Positions 21,334 through 31,800 of a stretch of DNA of 64,000 nucleotides are shown one piece after another (the stretch's first letter is position 1; each line of letters opens with the position of its first letter). The stretch comes from Ancistrus triradiatus (lineage: Eukaryota > Chordata > Actinopteri > Siluriformes > Loricariidae). A program made the position numbers and the translations under genes. The notes below the pieces were generated by a model. It had not been told where the DNA came from, made no database searches, and saw only the letters and a program-made list of their open reading frames with translations. The DNA lies in assembly GCA_025084515.1 (NCBI GenBank), contig JAJAGP010001990.1:62001-126000 (forward strand), read 5' to 3'.

Positions 21334-21718
21334 ATCAAGTCAAGTCAAGTCAGATCTATTTATATAGCGCTTTTTACAATGGAGCATTGTCTCCTAATAA
21401 CTACATCCAATCCCAAATTGAGCAAGCCTAGGGCGACAGAGGCAAGGAAAAACTCCCTGAGTGTTATAGGAAGAAACCTTGGGACCCAACCTCCTTGGGC
21501 GGAATAGATGATAAATCTAAGAGCGAAACTAAAGTCATGGAGTCAAAGTTCGATAAAATGTGAAGTATGCACATCGGCATTAAGTGGCCTGGGTATGGTG
21601 GGGCTGGAGCTGATGACGGAAGCAGCTTGAGTGGAGCTACAGCGGATGAACATCATGTGTGGGGCTGGAACTGCCGGAACACAGCTTGGCGAGAAAACAG
21701 AAAATGTAATTAGTTATT
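21334..21718 (-). repeat. L2-tailed retroposon, family Z
   Basis: Reverse-orientation copy. It starts on the plus strand with the tail repeat TCAAGTCAAGTCAAGTCAG, then ATATAGCGCTTTTTACAAT, and ends with the 5' block GAAAACAGAAAATGTAATTAG. It gives a near-complete view of the family without the internal duplication seen at 26840. Confidence 0.9.
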
Positions 21719-21879
21719 GAATGAGTATTCATCAGAATGTTTCAGTTGCCACCTGCGTTGACTGCGTTGAATTTTCCATGGTTATTCTCTCCTACACTTT
21801 CTGCTCTTATTCCTGTTTTCATGTTTTTGTCATGGTCTTCAAATTATCTACCTTTTTTTCCATTCTGAATTCATCTTTG

Positions 21880-22345
21880 ACTACATCTCTGCCTCCTTCC
21901 TGTACTTCTGACATCCCAGTAAATAAAGCAGTGTTTATTTCAACTTCTTACACTGGTCTCCACCCAACTGCCAGAAGTGACAGTAAACTTCCCCACCCTT
22001 GAGATGGCAGGACCTGGATTTTCCATGGATCTGACTGCTGTGCATAGCCAGCTGTTGGCACATCTGGCATAGAAGAAAGCAAAGCTAAGTCAGTCCATCA
22101 CTGAGCTTCACACTCAGCAGTAGGAACTCGTGATTTGTGACTCATGACTAGCTTAAGGACCTGCATCCACTGAACAGCCAAAATGGGGCAAGACAAACGG
22201 ATCTGAAGGTAGCAAAAAAGTGACTGCTGAAAATGTTCTATCTCAGCATCGCCCTTTCTGTACTTCTGTCATCCCAGTCAGTAAACCAGTATTTATTTTA
22301 GATCCTTGTATTCATCTACACTCAACTGCCGTGGCATGACATAAT
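21880..22345. repeat. Direct repeat pair resembling LTR ends
   Basis: Two direct copies of about 90 bp, at about 21895-21985 and 22250-22345, share CTGTACTTCTG then ATCCCAGT then CAGT-TTTATTT and AACTGCC. The first holds AATAAA, as in an LTR R region. About 370 bp separate them, too little for an internal region, so this is either a deleted LTR element or a local duplication. Confidence 0.45.
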
Positions 22346-23690
22346 TATAGATGTAATGTTTTTTAACATTAACTGTATAAACATTCCATTAACAACATTA
22401 TCTATTTATATAAATCTATTTATACCTACCCCCGATCAATATTTTCAAGTGATTTTGGGCCCCATGACAAGATATTACACTGGTGTCCACCACCTGACTA
22501 ATTTAATAGTTATTTTTTTAAAATGTCTCATTTTTAAGGGCCCCTATCAGTCACAGGCCCTTAGAATTGTCCTAGCTTCATACTACTTTTACTGCAAAAT
22601 TTGATTTACTCCACATTTTCATACTTATCCTAACATGTATTCTTACCAATAGCAACTAATGAAACCCATACAATTCACTGCTTTGTATAAAGCAATAAAA
22701 TTAATATTGAGCAGAATTACATTCAGTCAGTTTGGCCTCCACTACAGTCCCAGTTTAACATGTGCCCCCTTGAGAAAATTAACTGCCCACTCCTGTGGTA
22801 AATGAATCCGATAAAATGGACAATGAGTGTAGAAACAAGGAGGTGTACCTTATAAATGTATGTGCCAAGTATAACCCCTTTAAAAACAACAGATTAATCT
22901 GTGAAACATAATATTTAATATTTATAGGTAAGTAAATACCAGCAGTAGATGTTAAAAAAAGTTCACGTATGTTTGTGAATTAACGTAAGCAAGAACTATA
23001 TTTTACAAGAAGGATCCGAAGACACATGTACATACGGTATGTGTTACTCCAAAACTCACAGGATTTGATTTATGGCCTGACAGTGGATTTTCCGAGAAGG
23101 AAGAATGTCTGGTTAGTCTTAACATAGGGTTTCCTCATTCTTAAAGAAAAAAAAAAAATTTCTGGAGCATTTTGAAATATGTCAAAAGTAAAATGCTATC
23201 ACTTCGGTCTAGATACCAAGCATGCTTTTAATAATCATCACATACTGAGTGTAATTAAGTTTTCTGTAAATTTTGTCATTTTGTCTGTGGAACCTCAGTA
23301 GACAAGGTTCTGAAAAAGCTGAAAGCAAATAATTCTATGCCCTTTATCATAGGTCTCAATACTTAAAGCGTATATTAATGAGTGTAGGGAACTTCCAATA
23401 TTACAAAAGGTTTCAAAGGTGAATCCTGTTGCATAAGGAAATTCCTGGATATCACGCCATCTTATGACTCAACACCTGACAACTACAGCAACACTGGTGA
23501 TTTTAAAGCAGGTAAAATTGAGTCTTTTACTTACACAAACTTGTATTTGTCTGATCGGTGTTATTGGTTGTAATTTATTGGTTGCAATCGATTTGGTTTA
23601 CTTAATATTGCTATCAGCAACAGTGACCATTTCAGAAACACACACAATGTTACATCAAGATTAGTCATATACATATACGCACTCGGGTCG
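22346..23690. other. No gene recognised; one fold-back scrap
   Basis: AT-rich. At about 22812-22850 the words AAAATGGACAATGAGTGTAG and AAACAAGGAGGTG match the outer end of family W (compare 50507-50525 and 50700-50720). Nothing else is supported. Confidence 0.45.
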
Positions 23691-23696
23691 GGCCAA

Positions 23697-23910
23697 TTTG
23701 CGCAATCAATTAACCTAATGCATGTGTTTGGACTGTGGGAGGAAACCAGAGCACCCAGAGTAAACCCACGCAGGACATGCAGACTCCACAACGAAAAGAT
23801 CAGGCCGTTCCACCCTGAGCATCCAACAAAATACAGAGTGTACATTTTCTCTCTCTCACTCACACCCACACGCACACACACGGATGTCACACACACGCAC
23901 TCTCTCACAC
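23697..23910 (-). repeat. SINE-like fragment and imperfect CA tract
   Basis: From 23697 to about 23800 the plus strand is the reverse complement of the family at 32021 (GGGAGGAAACCAGAGCACCC, ACGCAGGACATGCAGACTCC). It is followed by an imperfect CA/CT tract to about 23910. Confidence 0.75.
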
Positions 23911-24416
23911 TTCTGCAATTCAGTTTTTCGTAAACTTGATAAGACCCTATTCTAACAGTCTAGCTTTTGGTTCATGAGATGTTAGCATATCAACTCTTCT
24001 AGAAGGTCTGAGTGCATTCAGAACATTTCATGGTGTAAATAAGGTACACAGAAAGAAGAAACCTCGCTCAAAGAATATATGAAGACATAACAGCAGCAAG
24101 CAGCAGCCAGGAAAAAATAAAGCACCCAGATAGAAATGTCGGATTGCTGCAAAACTCGGCATGCAGTTAGATTGCAGGTAGATATGTATATGATACAGGT
24201 GTGGTCTGATTAGGCACTCGGTCTTGCCACAAGGTGGTGTAAAAACACTTTCCCTGCTGCTCTATAAAAAGATTCTCAGAGGCTACTTTTGGGTAGTGTA
24301 CCTTTTGGTGAAAGATCGTTGACCGAGTGCCTCTATGACACTTGCCCACAGCTAGGCCTATAGATCCTCCACACTCATAATTTGCCGAAGCTGGCATCCC
24401 AGGTGGTCCCATAAAT

Positions 24417-24585
24417 TTATATTTACAACATTTAGCAGACGCCCTTATCCAGAGCAACTTACAAGTGATACAGTTTCACAATCCAAGCAAGGACCCAACA
24501 GTGGCAGCTTGGCAGAGGTGGGATTTGAACTCTGGACCTTTTGGTCCATAGTCCAGTACCTTAACCGCTAGGCTACCACAGTCCC
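24417..24585 (-). repeat. SINE inserted in family Y element, with TSD
   Basis: A reverse copy, from the tail (ACATTTAGCAGACGCCCTTA) to the tRNA-like head end (CCACAGTCCC). ATAAAT occurs on both sides (24411-24416 and 24586-24591), and CC before it is also shared, so the duplication may be 8 bp. A short internal deletion removes the 'TTGTGGGTTAAGGGCC' portion. Confidence 0.92.
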
Positions 24586-24689
24586 ATAAATGCTTGATTG
24601 GCGATAAATCTGGCAACAGAGCTGGTCAAAGAAGTGTTGCAATCTGGCAGAGACATTCCTGGGAGACCCTTGCTGTGTGTGGGTGAGCA

Positions 24690-25180
24690 TTACCCTGCTG
24701 AAAAATGCCAGTTGGAAGCTCTGCCATGAGAGGCAACATGCGGCTGCAGAATGTCCTTCACATATTTCTGAGCCGTTAATGTCCCTCGTATCACTACTAG
24801 GGGTGACTGACTGTTAAATGTGATGGCTCCCCAGATCATCACACCAGCAGTTGGAGCAGTGTGTTGCTCCACAAAAAAGGCAGGATTGAAGCAATCACCA
24901 TGCGGCCCCTATACTCGAACCCAGCAATTGTTGGATCACAAACAGAACCTGGATTCGTTGCTAGAGGCAATATGGTCCCAGTCCATATGAGTCCAGGTCC
25001 GGGCAGAAACGGGGTGTGTAGGGAAGGTGCTACCTGTGTTTGGATGGTAGACAACAAAGTTGTGGGAGCTGCTTGTGCTTCTCGGCGTATCAAACGATCC
25101 TCTCTACTAGTGCCGTCCGGAGCTGGTTTGCTGTGTGTGCTTGCCCTCACATAACCACTGCTCCCAACACCTTCTAACAA
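24690..25180 (-). pseudogene. Family Y transposase remnant
   Basis: On the minus strand, one frame reads GVMIWGAITFNSQSPLVVIR then GTLTAQKYVKDILQPHV, the Tc1 block between the first and second catalytic residues. The second block (FQHDNAPPHTAR in the copy at 8677) is here broken by a stop. The upstream half is open in another frame (24839-25180) without a clear helix-turn-helix. It is non-functional. Confidence 0.7.
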
Positions 25181-25525
25181 CTAGGTCAAGCTAGATGGTG
25201 GGCAGTTCATTGAGACTATCACCCTGCTTCTCTCAGGTCTGTGTGCTCCCTCTCAAAGTCTCTCAACTGGGCAAAATGTCTTTGAGTGCCTCGTAAAGGC
25301 ATGTGTAGCAGTCAACAACCTCAACAAGAGGTACGCTACCCAAAAGTAGCTTCTGAGAGCCTTTTTATAGACAGCAGGGAAGCACTTTTACGCCATCTTG
25401 TGGTAAGACCCAGGGTCTATTCAGACCACACCTGTACCGGTAATCATTTACGTATCTGCCTGCAAGAAAACTGCATGCCAAGTTTGCAGCAATCCAACAT
25501 TTCTATTAGAGTGCTTTATTTTTTT

Positions 25526-26299
25526 TGTTAATGAGTGTAATATATATAATTTCACACTACAGGTGATCCTGCAGTTTTCATAAAGCTTACACTAAGGAAA
25601 AGAAGTATGCCTGTTTGTTCAGTTAAAAGACATAGCTTGTTCCAATCTTTATTTTCTTTACCTAGACAGTATTACTACAAAATGAATAAAAAAAGAAAAA
25701 GTATCCAGAATACCGAGATGCCAAGAACACTGTAACCAAAATAACTTTAAAAGCATTTACGTATACAGGGTTCTCGTTATTAGCACTGTATTTACATTTC
25801 AATTGCCACTTAAAATACAATTACATTTGGACAATCGAGTAAAATGCTACAGTTCAAGTCCTGGCAGTACCTCCATCACATCACAGGCGCATATAATTGG
25901 CTATGTCTGAGCAAGGAGAAACCAGTCAGGGGTTCACCTCAAAGTGTTGGAACAGCAACACCTACCCAGTCCTGTAACAGACTGGCGTCCTGTCCAGGGC
26001 ACACTTACCCTTCTCCCCCGTGTTCTCTAGAGACAGGTGCTGGAGCCCCCACATCCCTGGTCAGGAAAAAGGACGGTCAAACCAATGGGAAAAAACCTTA
26101 AAATGCTGTTTAAGGGAAACTTTGAGCATGGATTTAGGATGTTTTAAAAACTATATCAAAATTAACTTTTTTTTATTGATTAATCCCAACAGAAAAACAC
26201 CTGCTTCGATTCCTTTAAAATACATTTCAGGGATTATTTATTTAAAAATTAGGAGTTGCAGTTAGAGTATTATGTCTAACAATACTAATGGGTCCTTAT
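25526..26299. other. No gene; one repeat fragment
   Basis: From about 25880 to 26060 the words CTGGCGTCCTGTCCAGGG and CCTTCTCCCCC suggest another piece of the family at 32021. The rest is AT-rich and unassigned. Confidence 0.45.
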
Positions 26300-26359
26300 T
26301 AGCTACACCTTGCTAGTTCTAGATCCACTTTTGCCTTTAGATCTGCCTCAATTCTTCAT

Positions 26360-27560
26360 TAAATTGATTCAATAAGGTGCTAGAAACATTCCTCAGAGAT
26401 TTTCAAGAAACCAGTTTGAGAAGATTTGAGTTTTATGACATGGTACGTAGAAGATGTGTCCATTGCGGCCATAAAGGGATGGACATGGTCAACAACAATA
26501 CTCATGTAGGCTGTGTCATTTAAATGATGCTCAATTGGTATTATGGGGCCAAAAGGTTGCTAAGAAAATATCCCCCATACCATCACACCACAAGCCTGAA
26601 CCATTGATACAAGGCAGGATGGATTCAAGATTTCATGTTGTTTACACCAAATTCTGACCCTACCATCCAAATGTCGCAGCAGAAATCGAGACTCATCAGA
26701 CCAGGAAACATTTTTCCAATTTACTATTGTATTTTGGTGAGCCCATGCAAATTGTAACCCCAGTTGCCTGATCTTATGATGATGAGTGGCACTCGGTGTG
26801 GTTTTTCTGTTGCTGTCGCCCATCTGCTTGAAGGTTCAATAACTAATTACATTTTCTGTTTTCTCTCCGAGCTGTGTTCCGGCAGTTCCGGCCCCACACA
26901 TGATGTTCATCTGATGGAGCTCCACTGTGCATAATTCACATTTTATTCGACCATGACTCCATGACTGTAGTTTCGCTCTTAGATTAATCATCATACCCGG
27001 GCCACTTAATGTCGATGTGCATACTTCACATTCTATTTGAACTTTGACTCCATGACTTTTAAGTTCGCTCTTAGATTTATCATCTACGCCGCCCAAGGAG
27101 GTTGGGTCCCTTTTTGAGTCTTGGTCCTCCCAAGGTTTCTTCCTAGAACTAGGGAGTTTTTCCTTGCCACTGTCGCCCTAGGCTTGCTCAATTTGGGATT
27201 GGACGTAGTTATTAGGAGATAATCTAAACTTGTAAAGATGCTTTGAGACAATGCTCCATTGTAAAAAGCGCTATATAAATAAATCTGACTTGACTTGAAG
27301 GTTCAACATGTTTCAGAAATGCTCTTCTGCTTACCTTGCTTGTAACGAGTGGTTTATCGAGTTCCTGTTGCAGTTGTATCAGCTCAAACTGGTCTGGCCA
27401 TTATACTCTGACCTCTGACACCAACCAAACAGTTTGCCTGCCACTCACTGGATATTTTCTCTTCTCTGAAGATTTTCTGTAAACCCTAGAGATGACTGTG
27501 CATGAAAATCCCAGTAGATCAGCAGCTCCTCTAGCACAGTGGCCTGTATTCATATTCGCG
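26360..27560 (-). mobile_element. Tc1-like transposon remnant split by family Z
   Basis: Part one is 26360-26839 and part two 27294-27560. On the minus strand part one holds LQFAWAHQNTIVNWKNVSWS then DESRFLLRHLDGRVRIW, the first catalytic Asp block, and CGVMVWGIFS. Part two keeps the N-terminal DNA-binding half in degenerate form. The two parts become continuous at TTGAAGGTTCAACATG once the insert and one copy of its target duplication are removed. Confidence 0.85.
26840..27293 (+). repeat. Family Z retroposon with 13-bp target-site duplication
   Basis: CTTGAAGGTTCAA occurs at 26827-26839 and again at 27294-27306, flanking the element exactly. This is the clearest proof in the window that family Z is a retroposon. 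The copy runs from TAACTAATTACATTTTCTG to AAATCTGACTTGA. It has an internal duplication of about 65 bp (about 26930-26992 and 27017-27081) and lacks the segment with GCTGCTTCCGTCATCAGCTC that other copies have. Confidence 0.95.
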
Positions 27561-28285
27561 TGCATACATACTGTACTCTGTGTTCTTAATTTTCTCCTAA
27601 TACTGTATTTGATTCAGGTGGCCCTTATATTAAAGGGAAAAACTCACCGAATTCCCAGTTTTGCCACCTGAGCCCTCATTAATTGCATTAGTAATCCATA
27701 AATTGCACAGGTTAGGACTATTGTATTTCGGGACTTCTATTTTTCGTACACAACAGCTTTCAGGTAAAGATGCTTACTCAGCACACTCACAACCCCGGCA
27801 TCTCGTGCTTGTGACTATCACACTTAGAATCACAAAATCCCATGCGTGACCCACACAACAGAACACGCGCTGTTCTCTGTTGTTTCAGCATGGTGTTGTC
27901 TTTGTGTTCAAAGTCTAGAAGCGGAACAAAAATCTTCCTGGCTGTGAGATTCCTCGTAATACTGTGTAGTTGGGTCAGGAATTTCCACAGCGGGGGCGGT
28001 GTGTGCTTGTCAGCGTACAGGAAGTGTTAGCGTTAGCACTTGCACACTCACATACATACATGCACGCATGCATACACACACAGGAGGACAACCCAAACTT
28101 CCACCTTTGGAGTTTCCTCATAAAGATGTGAAACAGATGAAGGACACAGAAATGCTTACGCTACGAGCAGCATAACCTCAAACACAAACGCGGACTGGTC
28201 AACAACTGGAAAGCTGCTCCGGAGCTAAAGTTGTCGTGTTACCAATGGTTAAAAGTTCTGCAGTAAATCTTGGATACATACAGTG
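27561..28285 (+). promoter_or_regulatory. LACC1 upstream region and 5' UTR
   Basis: CpG dinucleotides become more frequent from about 27840 toward the start codon. GGGGGCGG at 27992-27999 is a GC (Sp1-type) box and CAGGAAGTG at 28018-28026 is an Ets-type site. There is no TATA box at a useful place. In mammals LACC1 shares a divergent promoter with CCDC122; I see no coding exon of that gene on the minus strand here. No transcription start can be fixed from sequence alone. Confidence 0.5.
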
Positions 28286-28808
28286 ATGGCACAGGTGGTT
28301 TTGCTGGACCTGGTCCACCCTCACTGTTCTCGGTACAGCCAGTGCCTGGAGGAGCGCGTGAACAACTTACTCAGCGTCCTTGCTACCGGCACGACAGAAC
28401 GCGTATTTGTCATCCTTCAGCAACACGAGGACCCCTCTGAGGAACTGACCCATGCTGCTCTTCTGAAGAAGTTTGACGTTCTGAATAGGACCGTACACGT
28501 TATAACGGACCGTAGCTCTGTAGCCGTGCTGTACGCGTTCAAACAAGCCATCGATGAACTGGACGTTAGTACTGTGCAGGTGATAACCTGCAGATCTCGG
28601 CTTGTGGAGTTAAAGATAACTGAAGATCTGCTTTTCACCCAGGTCTACACGTTCCACTATGACACTGTCCTGGAGTCCTCAGTCTGTCCCCTGAACCAGT
28701 TCACCTGCTCTCAGCTGACAGAGCTTAAACTGCAGATCGCAAGCTTCCTGCAGCGCCTCCCAGCGCTCCGAGGAGAAATAACCATCCTCAAGTCTCCACT
28801 GATCTCAG
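28286..28808 (+). CDS. lacc1: lacc1 exon 1 (coding)
   Basis: Encodes residues 1-174 and the first base of codon 175, with donor CAG|GTGCAG. It includes LPALRGEITILKSPLIS at its end, a conserved segment of the family just before the catalytic domain. The 5' side of the first exon is not defined. Confidence 0.93.
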
Positions 28809-31800
28809 GTGCAGTAACAACCTTTTTAAACGAATCTGTTTTGTGATCGGGGTGGAAAAGACTTTACTGTATTAAGAAAACAATAATTATTAATCAATTG
28901 GGAGCCTATGGAACAAATGTTTGTGCTAAAACGATAGGACGAAAGCCTAACCCTAACTGGACAAATGTCATGAATGCATCATTTTGAGCCATGTTTGAAC
29001 ACTCAAAGCAAAAAAAAATCTCTGCATTTATTGGAAAGTGCACATTTGCCCTGCACTGAAGCACAGCTTCTCTTATAATGATTGGTCGACCTCGCAAAGT
29101 AAATTTTGAATCAGGAGAAATCTTGAAAAAAGTCACGATTGACTCCTCAAACTTCAATAAGTCAGTGTCTTACAGTTTATTTACAATAGATAGATGTGTT
29201 TTGTGTAAAATGGCTTTGTATTAAGCAGAGCAACAAATTGCAGCTTAATTAGAGGAATATTAGGATTTCTATGCTGTGGCTATGCAATAAAATGAATATG
29301 TGTGACTGTGTGGGGACTGTGGTAGCCTAGCGGTTAAGGTACTGGACTATGAACCAAAAGGTCCGGGGTTCAAATCCCACCTCTGCCAGGCTGCCACTGT
29401 TGGGTCCTTGAGCAAGGCCCTTAACCCACAATTGCTTGGATTGTAAGACTGTACCAATTGTAAGTCGCTCTGGATAAGGGCGTCTGCTAAATGCTGTAAA
29501 TGTAAATGTAAATGTGAATATGCGTGCTTCAGCTGTTAAAACTACCAGCCAATACAGAATAACAAACATTTGGTTAAACAATAATAAAAAAAGAATAAAT
29601 CAATGAACTCCTCATTCATGCACAAATCTATTTAATATTTCCTTAAAATTAGTACTATTTCAAGGAAAGAAAAATACTGTAGCTGCAGCTGAAGTAAGGA
29701 GAGAGCAGTAGTTTATGTTTTATTAAAGTGTTCAGCTTCATGTGATAATGTTTTCTGTGTGGTTTTGTTTAAAAAACCATGCTCCTTAAAAGGTTATGTG
29801 GTTTTCCATCATTTTGGTGGCAAAGTATGGCCTATCCATTTCCAACGGCGTCTCAGGATCACGTCGTCTGCAGGGAGTTGGTTGGTTTTCTGCCAAAGGT
29901 CCTGATTACTTATGGTTTTCGGCCAGCAGATTTGGAGAATGTTTCGCAGACATGAGTTGATAAATGTCTGTACTTTCTTTGTTGTTGCCGAGGTGGTCCT
30001 CCAGGTTTCCGCTCCGTAGAGTAGTACTGACTTGACGTTTGAGTTGAAAATTCGGACTTTGGTCTGCAGAGTCAGGTCTCTTGAGTTCCGAACATTTAGT
30101 TGTATGAACACTGCTCTCGCCTTTCCTATTCGTGCTTTCATGTCCGCATCAGCTCGGCCCATCTTGTTGATGACAATTCCCAAATACGTGAAGGAGTCTA
30201 CTTCTTTTAATATCTCGTTGTTCAATTTGAGTGGGTCGTTACTTGTGGTGTTTACTTTGAGGATCTTGGTCTTTCCCTTGTTGATGTTTAGACCTAATTG
30301 CAGCGAGTTGATTGCCACTGTGGTGGTTTTCTCCTGCATTTGTTGACGGGTATGGGATAGTAGTGCCAGGTCATCTGCGAAGTCCAGGTCGTCGAGTTGC
30401 ATAAAGGGTGTCCACTGAATTCCTGTTCTTGTATTTGCCGTCGACGTGTTCATTATCCAGTCAATGGCCAGCAAGAAGAGAAAAGGCGAGAGTAAACACC
30501 CCTGACGAACTCCAGTTCTCACATCAAAGGCATCGGTGAGCTGGCCTCCATGGACTAATCTGCAAGTCATGCCTTCATTTGAGTTCTTGATGATGTTTAC
30601 CATCTTGCCTGGCACCCCATAATGTCGGAGAAGGCTCCACAGGGTTTTCCTGTCCACACTGTCGAAAGCCTTCTCATAATCTACAAAACTGATGTATAGA
30701 AAGGAGTTCCACTCCAAGGACTGCTCCACTATGATACAGAGGGTTGCTATCTGATCTGTGCAGGATCTGTCTTTTCTGAAACCTGCTTGTTGGTCCCTTA
30801 GGTGGGCGTCTACTTGGTCTTTCATTCTGTTTAGGATGATCCTATTTAACACCTTCCCTGGTATGGACAGCGTAATCCCCCGATAATTTGCACAGTTACT
30901 GAGGTCACCTTTCTTTGGTAACTTGATAAGGTACCCTTCTTTCCAGTCTAATGGTATTTGTTCCTCTTCCCAGATGTTCTCAAACAATGGAAACAGCATC
31001 TCCATGGAGGTATCTAGGTCCGCCTTTAGTGCTTCAGCTGGAATACTATCTGGACCTGTTGTCTTGCCATTTTTCAGCTTTCCATGGCCTTGCGGATCTC
31101 CTGTCTGGTTGGCGTGCTACATTCTATAGGGAGATCCTCTGCTGCTGGTGTTATGTCAGGCGGGTTTGGTGGGGCTGGTCTGTTCAGCAGTTCTTCAAAG
31201 TGTTCCTTCCATCTGTTTTGCTGCTGTTCCTCTCCCATAAGTGTCTTTCCATCTTTATCTTTGACTGGTCTGTCTGGCTTGCTAAACTTCCCTGACAGTT
31301 TCTTTGTGGTGTTGTATAAGTCTTTCATGTTTCCGTTTCTTGCCGCCTCTTCTGCTTCTGTTGCCAAACTTTCTATGTAGTTTCTCCCGTCAGCTCTAAT
31401 GCTTTTCTTAGCTGTCTTATTTGCTTGTGAATAGTCTTCCTGTGCTTTTGGTCTTTCGGCCCTGGTTCTACTGTTGCTAACAGCTGCTTTCTTTTCCTTC
31501 CTGTCCTGAATCTTCTTCATTGTCTCTGTTGACAGCCACTCCTTATGTTGGTACTTCACAGGCCCTAGAACATCACTACATGTAGCTGTCACTGCTTCTT
31601 CCACTTTGCTCCACTTACTGTCGATAGTCTCTTCTTCTTCTATCCGTTCCTGCAGCACTTGGAACTTGTTGTTCAGAGCCACTTTAAAAGTTTAGATAGG
31701 TTTGCTTAATTTCTGTAAATACAACTCGCTTAACAGTACTTAAGATTATTAAGGGTTTTCCCCTGTGTTTTTGTCCGATGCCTATCCAGGAAGTCACAGG

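Larger units (their letters stand above)
24113..25525 (-). mobile_element. Long-TIR Tc1-like transposon, family Y, both ends present
   Basis: The left end (from AATAAAGCACCCAGATAG) and the right end (to CTATTAGAGTGCTTTATT) are inverted copies. The inversion continues inward for roughly 200 bp, through GGATTGCTGCAAA, GGCATGCAG, CACACCTGTA, CTCAGAGGCTACTTTTGGGTAG and GGTACGC-like words. A transposase remnant lies on the minus strand (24690-25180). A SINE has inserted at 24417-24585 with a target duplication. The long TIR is unusual next to the short TIRs of typical Tc1. The copy at 7727 has only the left half. Confidence 0.87.

Noticed and set aside
28283..28285. GTG as start codon of LACC1
   Set aside because: A GTG start would be exceptional in a vertebrate nuclear gene; the ATG at 28286 fits the conserved N terminus.
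27561..28285. A divergent CCDC122 exon on the minus strand, expected from mammalian gene order
   Set aside because: No coding stretch resembling that protein was found; the first exon could be non-coding and invisible.
30032..31380. Plus-strand open frames of 68-114 codons in LACC1 intron 1
   Set aside because: They are antisense shadows of the LINE reverse transcriptase on the minus strand.
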